Shown here: piece after piece, positions 9,178 to 17,391 of the stretch | How the letters are laid out: every line of letters begins with the position of its first letter | How positions within the stretch are numbered: position 1 is the stretch's first letter | Position numbers and translations under genes: made by a program | Notes under the pieces: model-generated | What the model was told of the DNA's origin: nothing | The model's input: only the letters and a program-made list of their open reading frames with translations | The model's database searches: none | Assembly: GCA_947475225.1 (NCBI GenBank) | Contig: CANJMQ010000012.1 | Coordinates: 1 to 62,858 of the forward strand | DNA length: 62,858 nt | Source of the DNA: Bradyrhizobiaceae bacterium | GTDB taxonomy: Bacteria > Pseudomonadota > Alphaproteobacteria > Rhizobiales > Aestuariivirgaceae | Direction: 5' to 3'

Positions 9178-9347
9178 CCCTGCGCGATGCCTGGCGCACC
9201 TTTCCGAGCATCGACCTTAGGTGCCTTCGTGACCTCAAGTCTTTGCAGCCTCGGCACCCTCATTTGACGTGTGGCGCACAAGGCCAGGAACGGGTTGCAA
9301 GCCAAGCGCCCCCTGCCTAAGCTTCGGGCACCTGACGGGACGCGACC

Positions 9348-10316
9348 ATGAAGACGACGATCACCACGTCCGAAACGCCTGCACATGATCGGAGCCGTCA
9401 CTGGCATGATGCCATTGCGACGGCCTATTTCCCACTCGACCTGCAATTCAAGAACCCGCATCATTTCGCCGGCGACCTGTCGCTGTGGACGCTGGGCGAT
9501 GTTTCGCTCTCCCGCCTCACCTCGGAGGCGCTGCAGTACAGGCGCCTGCCGCAGCACTTCAAGGCCGAGCGTGAGGAACACTTCCTCGTTACCGTTCCCG
9601 CTCATTCCGAAGTATTCTTCTCGCAATGCGGCAAGGACGTGCGTTGCAACCCAGGCGGATTCATCCTTGAGCGCAGCCATGAGCCTTATGAGTTCAGCCA
9701 CGCCGAGGCGGCAGACCTGTGGGTGATGAAGGTGGAGGCCAAGGCGCTGGGTGGACGCATCCGCCAGCCAGACCGCTTCTGCTCGCTGCAGTTCAACGCC
9801 ACCGAAGGGGCGGGCGGCTTGTTCACCGACATGCTGCATCTGATCCCCAACCGCTTCGACGCCATGAGCCCGGAGACCCGCGCCACGGTGGGCCGGCAGC
9901 TGATCGACCTGCTCGTGCTGGCGCTGAAGGCCGACGGGCGCACGCTCACCACCGGCAATTCCACGGTGCGCGAGGCCCATCTGACCCGCATCGAGGCCTT
10001 CGTTCGCCGCAACATGGCTGACCCGGAACTCGACCCCGAAGCCATCGCGCGGGGCTGCGGCATCTCCACCCGCTACCTGCACGAACTGTTCCGCGACACC
10101 AACCAGACGCTCGGCAGCTGGATCCGCGACCAGCGGCTCGAGGCGTGCCGTGAGGCGCTGCGCGACGCCGCCAACCGCCAGACGGTGGCCGAGATTGCCT
10201 ATCGCTGGGGTTTCAGCGACCAGGCCCAGTTCTCGCGGGCCTTCAAGGCGCATTTCGGTGTTCCGCCCAAGGAATACCGTGAGCAGGCCAGAGTGAAGTC
10301 TCCTGCCCACGGCTGA
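9348..10316 (+). CDS. AraC-family transcriptional regulator with N-terminal AraC_binding_2-like sensor domain
   Basis: 322 residues. The first 200 resemble the AraC_binding_2 sensor (ATAYFPLDLQF, EHFLVTVPAHSE, GGFILERSHEPYEF). The last 100 are a double helix-turn-helix: IARGCGISTRYLHELF and AEIAYRWGFSDQAQFSRAFKAHFG, followed by PKEYR. It is transcribed away from the hyuBA-liv operon, with 242 bases between the two starts, and is convergent with bioY (5 bases between stops). It is the likely regulator of the hyu/liv operon; the effector is unknown. Confidence 0.88.
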   Translation: MKTTITTSETPAHDRSRHWHDAIATAYFPLDLQFKNPHHFAGDLSLWTLGDVSLSRLTSEALQYRRLPQHFKAEREEHFLVTVPAHSEVFFSQCGKDVRCNPGGFILERSHEPYEFSHAEAADLWVMKVEAKALGGRIRQPDRFCSLQFNATEGAGGLFTDMLHLIPNRFDAMSPETRATVGRQLIDLLVLALKADGRTLTTGNSTVREAHLTRIEAFVRRNMADPELDPEAIARGCGISTRYLHELFRDTNQTLGSWIRDQRLEACREALRDAANRQTVAEIAYRWGFSDQAQFSRAFKAHFGVPPKEYREQARVKSPAHG

Positions 10317-10321
10317 GGCCA

Positions 10322-10873
10322 TCAGCGCTTCGCCTGCTTCCAGGCGGTGGTGAGGATGGCCGTGCCCAGCGCCAGCTTGAGGATTTCGGCCGGAATGAAG
10401 GGTAAGAGGCCAGCGGAGACCGCTTTCTGCGTCCCGAACAGCGCCGACAGCCAGCCAAGGCCCAGCGCATAGATCGCCACTTCACCGGCCAGCAGCATGG
10501 CCAGCGCTGATAGGATGGTGCGGCCATGTCCCTTGTCTGCCAGATAACCGACGATGACAGCCGCCAGCAGGAAGCCCGCGAGATAGCCGCCCGTCGGGCC
10601 CATCATATAGGCAAGGCCTGCGCCCGTGGCGAAGACCGGTGCTCCAAGCGCGCCAAGGCCAAGCCAGGCCAGCACCGTGGATGCGCCGAGCCGCATGCCG
10701 GCAGTGGCGCCGATCATCAGCACGGCGAGCGTTTGCAGCGTCATCGGCACCGGCCAGAAGGGCACCTGCACCTTGGAGGCGAGCGTCAGGATGGCGATGC
10801 CGAGGCCGACGGCTACTGCCTTGTGCAGCAGCTGCGACTTCGGCCAGACGGTGGAGAGAAGATTTCCATTCAT
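10322..10873 (-). CDS. bioY: BioY-family biotin importer (ECF-type S component)
   Basis: About 183 residues with six hydrophobic segments and BioY hallmarks: VPMTLQTLAVLMIGATAG and GPTGGYLAGFLLAA. Start at 10873 preferred over the ATG at 10879 because the GAGG inside the end of pxpC is 9 bases away. No bioM/bioN genes are adjacent, so it would act alone, as solitary BioY proteins do, or with a shared energising module. Its place at the end of an operon with a biotin carrier and a biotin carboxylase links biotin uptake to the biotin-dependent enzyme made upstream. Confidence 0.92.
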   Translation of the reverse strand: MNGNLLSTVWPKSQLLHKAVAVGLGIAILTLASKVQVPFWPVPMTLQTLAVLMIGATAGMRLGASTVLAWLGLGALGAPVFATGAGLAYMMGPTGGYLAGFLLAAVIVGYLADKGHGRTILSALAMLLAGEVAIYALGLGWLSALFGTQKAVSAGLLPFIPAEILKLALGTAILTTAWKQAKR

Positions 10874-10884
10874 GTGCATGATCC

Positions 10885-11853
10885 TCAGAGAGATGCCTTG
10901 AGTTTTTCATAGAGCTTCGCCTGGTCCTTGCGGGCCTTCAGCGCCTGCGCCATTGTCACCTCGACGAAGCGCGCCGTGGTGTGCGGCTGGAGTTGCCCGA
11001 TCAGGTCCATGTCGGCGGACACAACGGTGCCCACCATGAAGTAGCCGCCGCCCGATACCGCGTCGCGATGCAGCACGATCGGTTCCGTGCCGCCGGGCAC
11101 CTGGATGGAGCCGTAAGGATAACAGGCATCGACGATGTTGGACGGGTCGGAACCCGCGCCGAAGGGCTGCTCGCGCGGCACGAATTCCAGCGGGCGTCCA
11201 CCGCGGAAGCGATAACCGATGCGGTCCGCCTCCGGCGCAACCTTCCAGGTGTCCTCGAAGAAGTGCTTGCCGGCAGATGCGGTGATGCGGTGCCAGTAGA
11301 GGCCCGGCAGCATGCGCAGTTCGGCGGGGGCACCCGGCGCACGGCGCAGCTTCTCCGGAATCGTCCGGCCTTCCTTCGCACCCCTGCCCTTGCCAACCGG
11401 CAACTTGTCACCCGCCTCGAGCTTGCGGCCCTTGAAGCCACCGAGCGCCCCGAGCGTATAGGTGGAGCGAGAGCCGAGCACGACGGGAACGTCGATACCG
11501 CCGGAGATGGCGATATAGGCGCGCGCGCCCTTCTTGAGGAAGTCGAAGGAAAGGGTCTGCCCCTTCTTCACCTTGAAGGAGGTCCATGTCTCCCGCGGCT
11601 CGCCATCGACGCGCGGCGGAAGCTCGGCACCCGTCACGGCCACCGTCGCATCCTCGGCGAACTTGAGCTCGGGGCCCATGAACACGGCTTCGAGGACGGC
11701 CGTACCCTCCTTGTTGCCGACGAGAAGGTTCGCCGCCTTCAGCGCCAGGCGGTCCATGCCGCCCGACAGCGGAATACCGATGTTGTAATAGCCCGGGCGA
11801 CCCAGGTCCTGCACCGTGGTGGACAGGCCCGGCTTGATGACGTTAACGGCCAT
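10885..11853 (-). CDS. pxpC: 5-oxoprolinase subunit PxpC / biotin-dependent carboxyltransferase subdomain A-B (CT_A_B)
   Basis: A 322-residue KipA/PxpC-family protein: LSTTVQDLGRPGYYNIGIPLSGGMD at the N-terminus (shown here as its key residues DLGRPG and SGGMD), AYIAISGGIDVP, LGALGGFKGR, EQPFGAGSDPSN-like loops and IVLHRDAVSGGGY near the end. In PxpABC it opens 5-oxoproline with ATP. The same fold is the carboxyltransferase half of urea amidolyase. Overlaps pxpB by 11 bases, consistent with obligate pairing. The neighbouring biotin carboxylase and carrier favour a carboxyltransferase role here. Confidence 0.88.
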   Translation of the reverse strand: MAVNVIKPGLSTTVQDLGRPGYYNIGIPLSGGMDRLALKAANLLVGNKEGTAVLEAVFMGPELKFAEDATVAVTGAELPPRVDGEPRETWTSFKVKKGQTLSFDFLKKGARAYIAISGGIDVPVVLGSRSTYTLGALGGFKGRKLEAGDKLPVGKGRGAKEGRTIPEKLRRAPGAPAELRMLPGLYWHRITASAGKHFFEDTWKVAPEADRIGYRFRGGRPLEFVPREQPFGAGSDPSNIVDACYPYGSIQVPGGTEPIVLHRDAVSGGGYFMVGTVVSADMDLIGQLQPHTTARFVEVTMAQALKARKDQAKLYEKLKASL

Positions 11854-12718
11854 TGAGCGCCCCCATCAGCTTGGCGTTGTAACCATCCATGTCCTTCTTG
11901 AATTCGGACAGGTCGAAGGTCACGTCCTTCATCTTGAGCTTGAACTTGCCCTTCTCGACCGCCGCAACAGTGGCATCATATTCTTCCCGGTCGATCGGCT
12001 TCCACTTGACGATGTCACCCGGCCGGAACAGGCACATGAAGTCCTTCAGGTGCTTGATCTTCTGGTTGGGGTCATAGATCGGGACGGGCGTGATGCCGAA
12101 CATCTGGTAGCCACCGGCGCCGCGCACCGAATAGATGCAGCCGAAGCAGCCACCATGGCCCACCGTGAGCTTGGGCGTATCGGTGCGGGGCCTGAGGTAC
12201 TTGGGCGACTGGATCTGCCGTTTGCGGTCCACCATCTGGTAGAGGAAGGGAAGCCCCGCCACGAAGCCCACCATCGAGACGAACCACGGCGCACCCGAAT
12301 GCGCCTTGATGAAGCCATCCACGCCATCGAGGTTGTTGATGCGCGCGGTGTATTCAATATCGATTGACTTAGGATCCTGGTGGCGCTCGCGGAAGCGCAT
12401 CAGCGTTTCGTGCGTCCACGGGTCATTGTAGAGAACCGGGATCTCGATAATGCGCGACTTGATGATGGGCTTGGCCTTGGCCGCCGCCTTCTCGATCGCC
12501 TTCAACTCCTTCAGCATGTCCGAAGGCTTGATGATGTCCGGATCGAACTTCACCTGCATCGAGGCGTTCGCCGGGCAGATCTCGGTCACGCCCTTGATCT
12601 TGGCCTTCTTGATCGCCGTCGCCATGGACAGCGACTTGAAGAAGGCCTCGAGTGACATTTCCTCGTCGCACTCAACGAAGATATGCTCGTCGCCTCCATA
12701 GGAATACCGCGTCTTCAT
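11843..12718 (-). CDS. pxpB: 5-oxoprolinase subunit PxpB / carboxyltransferase subdomain C-D (KipI family)
   Basis: A 291-residue CT_C_D-family protein. The recognisable core spans about residues 85-240: IEIPVLYND, VDGFIKAHSGAPWFVSMVGF, AGLPFLYQM, the TVGHGGCFGCIYSV-type segment (normally Gly-rich ...AxAGxQTGIYP) and GGYQMFGITPV. It is longer than typical PxpB/KipI (about 220-240), with about 50 extra residues at the C-terminus. Two neighbouring cysteines (GCFGC) sit in the central loop. It pairs with PxpC. Confidence 0.83.
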   Translation of the reverse strand: MKTRYSYGGDEHIFVECDEEMSLEAFFKSLSMATAIKKAKIKGVTEICPANASMQVKFDPDIIKPSDMLKELKAIEKAAAKAKPIIKSRIIEIPVLYNDPWTHETLMRFRERHQDPKSIDIEYTARINNLDGVDGFIKAHSGAPWFVSMVGFVAGLPFLYQMVDRKRQIQSPKYLRPRTDTPKLTVGHGGCFGCIYSVRGAGGYQMFGITPVPIYDPNQKIKHLKDFMCLFRPGDIVKWKPIDREEYDATVAAVEKGKFKLKMKDVTFDLSEFKKDMDGYNAKLMGALNGR

Positions 12719-12734
12719 CTCAGCGCCATCCTCC

Positions 12735-14102
12735 TCATGAGTTCAGTCTGTGGGCGTTTGCCTCGAGCCACGGCTCGAGCCAGCGCGTGTGGAAATCCGC
12801 CTTCGCGACACTCGCGTCCCGCGCCAGCAACTGGTGCAGGGGCTTGGTGGTCGAAAGGCCCTCGACCTCGAGTTCGTCAAGCGCGCGGCGCATCCGGGCG
12901 ATCGCTCCTTCGCGCGTCTCGTCCCAGACGATCAGCTTGCCAAGAAGAGAGTCATAGAAGGGCGGCACCTGGTAGCCCTGGTAGAGCATGGTATCGAAGC
13001 GCGTGCCGGGGCCGCCGGGAACGCGCAGCGCCGTCACCGTTCCGGGTGCCGGCTGGAAATTCTTCGCCGGGTCTTCGGCATTGATGCGCACTTCTATGGC
13101 GTGGCCGTGCATCTTCACATCCTTCTGCCGGATCGACAGGGGGGCGCCGCCGGCAATGCGGATCATCTCGCGGACAAGGTCAATGCCGGTAATCATCTCC
13201 GTTACCGGGTGTTCCACCTGGATGCGGGTGTTCATCTCGATGAAATAGAAGTGATGCGTCACATCGTCATAGAGATATTCGAGTGTCCCGGCGCCGCGAT
13301 AGTTCACGGCCTCGGCCAGCGCCACGGCAGAGGCGCAGAGCTTCTCGCGGATCGACTGCGGCAGCACCGCGGAGGGTGCTTCTTCCCACACCTTCTGGCG
13401 GCGGCGCTGCAGCGAGCACTCGCGCTCGAAGCAGTGGATGGCGCGGGTGCCGTCGCCTAAGATCTGCACCTCGATGTGGCGCGCCCGCTCGATCACCTTC
13501 TCGATATAGAGGCCGCCGTCGCCGAAAGCGGCCTTGGCTTCGGCGGAGGCCTGCGGCATCAGCGTCTCGAATTCCGTCATGTCGTGGGCGATGCGGATGC
13601 CGCGCCCGCCGCCACCCGCCGCCGCCTTGATCATGATGGGAAAGCCGATGGCCATGGCGATGTGTTTGGCCTGCTCCGGATCATCGACGCGGCCATCCGA
13701 GCCCGGCACCACCGGAACGCCCGCCGCCTCGGCCGCCACGCGGGCCGCAACCTTGTCGCCCATCACGCGGATCGAGTCGCCCCTGGGGCCGACGAAGACC
13801 AACCCTGCGGCCTCGACCGCATCGGCAAAGCCCGCATTTTCGGCCAGGAAGCCATAGCCGGGGTGCACCGCATCGGCGCCTGTGTCCCTCGCCGCCTTGA
13901 GGATGTTCTCGATATTGAGATAGGACTTCGCGGCATGCGGCGGGCCGATGTTCACCGCCTCGTCGGCCATCTTCACGGCCAGCATCTCGGCATCCGCCGC
14001 CGAATGCACCTGCACGGTCCTGATGCCAAGCTCCCGCGCGGCGCGGATGATGCGCACCGCGATCTCGCCGCGATTGGCGATGAGGAGCTTGGCGATGGCC
14101 AT
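12735..14102 (-). CDS. accC: Biotin carboxylase (AccC-like)
   Basis: A 455-residue ATP-grasp enzyme with all main landmarks: LLIANRGEIAVRIIRAARELGI, HPGYGFLAEN, GDKVAAR, the glycine-rich ATP lid AAAGGGGRGIRI, EKVIERARHIEVQI, FERECSLQRR and the active-site EMNTRIQVEHPVTE. It carboxylates biotin on a carrier using bicarbonate and ATP. It lies between a minimal biotin carrier gene and pxpB/pxpC, so it is probably a pathway-specific biotin carboxylase rather than the housekeeping fatty-acid subunit. Three bases separate it from the carrier gene. Confidence 0.93.
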   Translation of the reverse strand: MAIAKLLIANRGEIAVRIIRAARELGIRTVQVHSAADAEMLAVKMADEAVNIGPPHAAKSYLNIENILKAARDTGADAVHPGYGFLAENAGFADAVEAAGLVFVGPRGDSIRVMGDKVAARVAAEAAGVPVVPGSDGRVDDPEQAKHIAMAIGFPIMIKAAAGGGGRGIRIAHDMTEFETLMPQASAEAKAAFGDGGLYIEKVIERARHIEVQILGDGTRAIHCFERECSLQRRRQKVWEEAPSAVLPQSIREKLCASAVALAEAVNYRGAGTLEYLYDDVTHHFYFIEMNTRIQVEHPVTEMITGIDLVREMIRIAGGAPLSIRQKDVKMHGHAIEVRINAEDPAKNFQPAPGTVTALRVPGGPGTRFDTMLYQGYQVPPFYDSLLGKLIVWDETREGAIARMRRALDELEVEGLSTTKPLHQLLARDASVAKADFHTRWLEPWLEANAHRLNS

Positions 14103-14104
14103 GT

Positions 14105-14335
14105 TCAGCCGATCTCCGCCAGCGCTTGGCCGGCCATTACCGGTTCTTCATTGTCCACCAGGAACTTGATTTTGCCGGCGGCATCGGCCCTCACCTCGGT
14201 GAACGACTTCATGACCTCGATCAGCCCGATCACGTCGCCCTTGGCGACCTTGTCGCCGTCATTCTTGTAGGAGGGCTTGTCGGGCGCGGGCTTCCTGTAG
14301 AAGGTTCCGGGCAGCGGCGAGAGAAGCTGGGCCAT
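14105..14335 (-). CDS. accB: Minimal biotin carboxyl carrier protein (biotinyl domain only)
   Basis: 76 residues consisting of just the lipoyl/biotinyl barrel: LLSPLPGTFYRKP, GDKVAKGDVIGLIEVMKSF, then AGKIKFLVDNEEPVMAGQALAEI. Biotin would be attached at Lys43 in VMKS, a variant of the usual AMKM. Housekeeping BCCPs are about 150 residues with a Pro/Ala linker, so this is a stripped-down carrier. It is encoded directly before the biotin carboxylase and after pxpA. Confidence 0.88.
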   Translation of the reverse strand: MAQLLSPLPGTFYRKPAPDKPSYKNDGDKVAKGDVIGLIEVMKSFTEVRADAAGKIKFLVDNEEPVMAGQALAEIG

Positions 14336-14359
14336 TGTCTGTCCTCGTTTCTGGGTTTG

Positions 14360-15088
14360 TCAGGCAGCGTCGATGTAAGGGTTCACGGCCTCGCGCACGG
14401 TGCGGGCGATGGCCACCGCATTGGGCGTGTCGGAGTGCACGCAGATCGCATCGGCCCGAACCGCCACGTCGCCGCCGCCCACGCCCTTCACCTTGCCCTC
14501 GCGGATGGCGCGCAGGCACAGGGCCGCGGCATGGGTGGGGTCCTTCGCCTCATGCTCACGGGTGATGATAAGCGAACCGTCGTCACGGTAGTCGAGGTCG
14601 GCATAGAATTCGGCGATGAACGTGTGGCCGCGCGCCGTATAGACCTTCTCGTGGAAGGTATTGATCATGCCCATCAGCGGCACCTTGAAGACGTCCGCCG
14701 CATCGGCAACTGCCTGGGCCACCTCCTCCATCCGCGCCGCCATGCCATAGAGCGAGCCGTGCGGCTTGATGTGGTTCAGCACCATGCCCTCGGCCTCGAG
14801 GAAGCCCTTCAGCGCGCCAACCTGGTAGATGATGCAGTTGGTGAGCTCGTCGCGGCCCATCTTCATCTCGCGGCGGCCGAAGCCCTGGAGGTCGGGAAGC
14901 GAGGGGTGCGCGCCCACCTTCACGCCATGCTTTTTGGCGAGCTGCACGGTGGTGCGCATGTGGTTGAAGTCGGAACCATGGAAGCCGCAGGCCACATTGG
15001 CCACGTCGATCAAGGGCATGAGCCCTGCATCGTCGCCCATCTTGTAGAGGCCGAACGCCTCGCCCATGTCACAGTTGATGACTGTCAC
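14360..15088 (-). CDS. pxpA: 5-oxoprolinase subunit PxpA (LamB/YcsF family)
   Basis: A 242-residue LamB/YcsF protein. Metal/substrate-site motifs seen: NCDMGEAFG, NVACGFHGSD, VKVGAHPSLPD, GFGRREM, HIKPHGSLYG and ICVHSDTPNA. It is the first gene of the minus-strand pxpA-accB-accC-pxpB-pxpC-bioY operon and is divergent from a LysR regulator. In the known PxpABC enzyme it cooperates with PxpB/C to hydrolyse 5-oxoproline. With a biotin carboxylase and carrier in the operon, a carboxylation-dependent ring opening is possible. Confidence 0.9.
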   Translation of the reverse strand: MTVINCDMGEAFGLYKMGDDAGLMPLIDVANVACGFHGSDFNHMRTTVQLAKKHGVKVGAHPSLPDLQGFGRREMKMGRDELTNCIIYQVGALKGFLEAEGMVLNHIKPHGSLYGMAARMEEVAQAVADAADVFKVPLMGMINTFHEKVYTARGHTFIAEFYADLDYRDDGSLIITREHEAKDPTHAAALCLRAIREGKVKGVGGGDVAVRADAICVHSDTPNAVAIARTVREAVNPYIDAA

Positions 15089-15165
15089 CTGAACCTCCTG
15101 CCCTGTACGCCCTGCGCTTAAGCGCCATATTGATGGAAGACCTTGCGGGACATTGCAAATATTGT

Positions 15166-15204
15166 AAAATCAGAAAAACTGCATCCCGATATCGGAAAAT
15201 CAGA
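15166..15204. promoter_or_regulatory. Direct repeats AAAATCAGA in the pxpA-lysR intergenic region
   Basis: AAAATCAGA occurs at 15166-15174 and 15196-15204 in the same orientation, 30 bases apart. A short palindrome CGATATCG (15187-15194) and generally AT-rich sequence lie between them. Position between divergent operons and just before the LysR start suggests regulator binding or promoter sequence. Low certainty. Confidence 0.35.
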
Positions 15205-15205
15205 T

Positions 15206-16114
15206 ATGGCGCTTTCCTTCAAGCAGGTCCGCTATTTCATCGCCACGGCGGATGCCGCGCAGGTGAGCCAGGCGGCGATCGAGCTCAACGTCTCGCAGTC
15301 GGCGGTGACGGCGGCCATCAAGCAGCTGGAGGAAGATACCGGGGTCGCGCTGTTCAAGCGCCTGCCAACCGGCGTTTCGCTCACCGCCGAGGGTGCGCGC
15401 TTCCTGCAGCATGCCCGCAACATCATGGCGGCCGTCAACGCCGCCCAGCACGCCCCCCTGACCGAGGACACCGCCATCAGCGGCACGGTGCGCATTGGCG
15501 TTTCCTATACGGTTGCGGGCTACTTCCTGCCCCGCCACTACACGCGCTTCGCGCGCAGCTACCCGCGCATCCGGGCGGAGTTGTACGAACTTCCGCGCAA
15601 CGCCATCGAGGGCGGCCTCAAGGACGGTTCACTGGATCTCGCGGTGATGCTGGTCTCCAACCTGCAGGACAGGAAGCGTCTGGCCTATGAAACCCTGATC
15701 CGCTCCCGCCGCCGGCTGTGGCTTCCAGTCGAGCATCGACTGCTCGCCGCGGAGGCGATCACGCTGGATGACGTGGCCGCAGAGCCCTATGTCATGCTGA
15801 CGGTCGACGAGGCGAACCAGACGGCCTCACGCTACTGGAAGGACACGGGCCTCCGCCCTGACATCATCTTCACCACCTCGTCGGTGGAGGCGGTCCGCTC
15901 CATGGTGGCTGACGGCATGGGCGTCACGATCCTGTCGGACATGGTCTACCGGCCTTGGTCACTCGAGGGCCAGCGCATCGAACTTCGCAACGTCGTGGCG
16001 GACATCCCCACCATGGACGTCGGCCTCGCATGGAATCCCACCAAGGGCCAAAGCCCGGCCGCCCGCACCTTCCACGAATTCATGAGCCTGTCCTTTGGTG
16101 GCGCCGGCAACTAG
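15206..16114 (+). CDS. LysR-family transcriptional regulator
   Basis: About 302 residues. The N-terminal winged HTH is clear (SFKQVRYFIATADAAQVSQA, NVSQSAVTAAIKQLEEDTG, LFKR, TAEGARFLQHA). The LysR substrate-binding domain follows from about residue 90 (GTVRIGVSYTVAGYFLP). Start at the ATG 15206, where the conserved N-terminus begins; an upstream in-frame TTG at 15143 would add 21 non-conserved residues. It is divergent from the pxp/acc operon and upstream of the peptide importer operon, and could control either. Confidence 0.88.
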   Translation: MALSFKQVRYFIATADAAQVSQAAIELNVSQSAVTAAIKQLEEDTGVALFKRLPTGVSLTAEGARFLQHARNIMAAVNAAQHAPLTEDTAISGTVRIGVSYTVAGYFLPRHYTRFARSYPRIRAELYELPRNAIEGGLKDGSLDLAVMLVSNLQDRKRLAYETLIRSRRRLWLPVEHRLLAAEAITLDDVAAEPYVMLTVDEANQTASRYWKDTGLRPDIIFTTSSVEAVRSMVADGMGVTILSDMVYRPWSLEGQRIELRNVVADIPTMDVGLAWNPTKGQSPAARTFHEFMSLSFGGAGN

Positions 16115-16295
16115 CCCGCCGGACCCCGAGGCCCACGGCCAAAGGGAGCGCCCGCAATCAACTATCTTACTTCAAATAAATCAATTATTTAGATGTTAGT
16201 CCCGAGGTTTGTTCTGGCTGCGTCCGACGCGCCGTGACTTGCACGGGATGGCGAAAGGCTTGCATGCGGCAGCCGGCATGGCGTTGGCACGCGGT

Positions 16296-16325
16296 TTGAC
16301 ACAAGCGCCTGAAACTTCGCATGAT
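16296..16325 (+). promoter_or_regulatory. Candidate sigma70-type promoter for the dpp operon
   Basis: A perfect TTGACA (16296-16301) is followed after 18 bases by CATGAT (16320-16325; four of six matches to TATAAT). Initiation would fall about 25 bases before the dppB ATG. The rest of the 242-base gap after lysR holds an AT-rich stretch (about 16160-16200) and no gene. Confidence 0.45.
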
Positions 16326-16356
16326 GGGCCACGAATTAGCGTGAAGGGCGGAAAAC

Positions 16357-17391
16357 ATGGGGTCGGGTATGGCAGGGCGGATCTTCCGCCAGCTCCTGTC
16401 CTTCGCTGTCACCCTGATCATGACATTCATCGGCCTCACCGCCGTGACGTTCCTGATCGGCAGGCTCACGCGGATCGACCCGGTTCTTGCGGTGGTGGGC
16501 GACAAGGCCTCCAAGCAGGTCTACGACCAGACCTTCCATGCCATGGGCCTCGACAAGCCGCTCATCGTGCAATACGCGCTCTATGTGAAGCGCCTCATCA
16601 GTGGCGACTTCGGAATCTCCGTCCTGACGTCGCAGCCCGTGCTGTCCGACCTCCTGCGGGTGTTCCCCGCGACCTTTGAACTCGCGACGCTGGCGATCAT
16701 CATCGGAGTCGCCGCCGGCATCCCTGCGGGGGTGCTTGCCGGTGCACGCAAGGGCCGCTGGGCGGACCACGTGGTGCGCGTCGTCGGCCTCTTCGGCTAT
16801 TCCGTGCCGGTGTTCTGGCTGGGCCTTGTCGGGCTCTTCGTCTTCTACGGCAAGCTCGGCTGGGTGTCCGGCACCGGCCGCCTCGACGTGTTCTACGAGG
16901 ACATCGTGACGCCGCGCACCGGCATCATCCTCATCGATTCAGCAATCGACGGCGACTGGGACATCTTCCGCAATGCCTTCAGCCACCTCATCCTGCCCGC
17001 CGCCATCCTCGGCTTCTTCTCGCTCGCCTATATCGCGCGCATGACGCGCAGCTTCATGATCACCCAGCTGTCACAGGAATATGTGACGACGGCGCGCGTC
17101 AAGGGTCGGTCCTATTGGGGTGCAGTGTGGCGGCATGCCTTCCCCAACATCATGGTGCCCCTGATCACGGTGATCGGCCTCAGCTATGCCTCGCTGCTCG
17201 AGGGCGCGGTGCTGACGGAAACAGTCTTCGCCTGGCCCGGCCTCGGCCTCTACATCACGCGTGCCCTGTTCAACGGCGACATGAACGCGGTGCTGGGCGG
17301 CACCATTCTGGTGGGTGCTGTGTTCATCGGCGTCAACCTGGTGAGCGACCTCCTTTACCGGGTGTTCGACCCGAGGCTGCGCGGCGCATGA
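16357..17391 (+). CDS. dppB: Peptide ABC transporter permease DppB-like
   Basis: A 344-residue BPD_transp_1 permease. N-terminal membrane segment, then the DppB/GsiC segment (VVGDKASKQVYDQTFHAMGLD, PLIVQYALYVKRLISGDFG), and the EAA loop EYVTTARVKGRSYWGAVWRHAFPN, followed by EGAVLTETVFAWPGLG. Start at 16357 after GGCGGA; ATG 16369 is an alternative. Overlaps dppC by 4 bases (ATGA). Forms the inner-membrane channel with DppC for oligopeptide or related solute import. Confidence 0.92.
   Translation: MGSGMAGRIFRQLLSFAVTLIMTFIGLTAVTFLIGRLTRIDPVLAVVGDKASKQVYDQTFHAMGLDKPLIVQYALYVKRLISGDFGISVLTSQPVLSDLLRVFPATFELATLAIIIGVAAGIPAGVLAGARKGRWADHVVRVVGLFGYSVPVFWLGLVGLFVFYGKLGWVSGTGRLDVFYEDIVTPRTGIILIDSAIDGDWDIFRNAFSHLILPAAILGFFSLAYIARMTRSFMITQLSQEYVTTARVKGRSYWGAVWRHAFPNIMVPLITVIGLSYASLLEGAVLTETVFAWPGLGLYITRALFNGDMNAVLGGTILVGAVFIGVNLVSDLLYRVFDPRLRGA

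Noticed and set aside
12735-14335. Housekeeping acetyl-CoA carboxylase accBC
   Set aside because: The carrier is only 76 residues with VMKS, and the genes sit inside a pxp operon with bioY; a pathway-specific carboxylase fits better.
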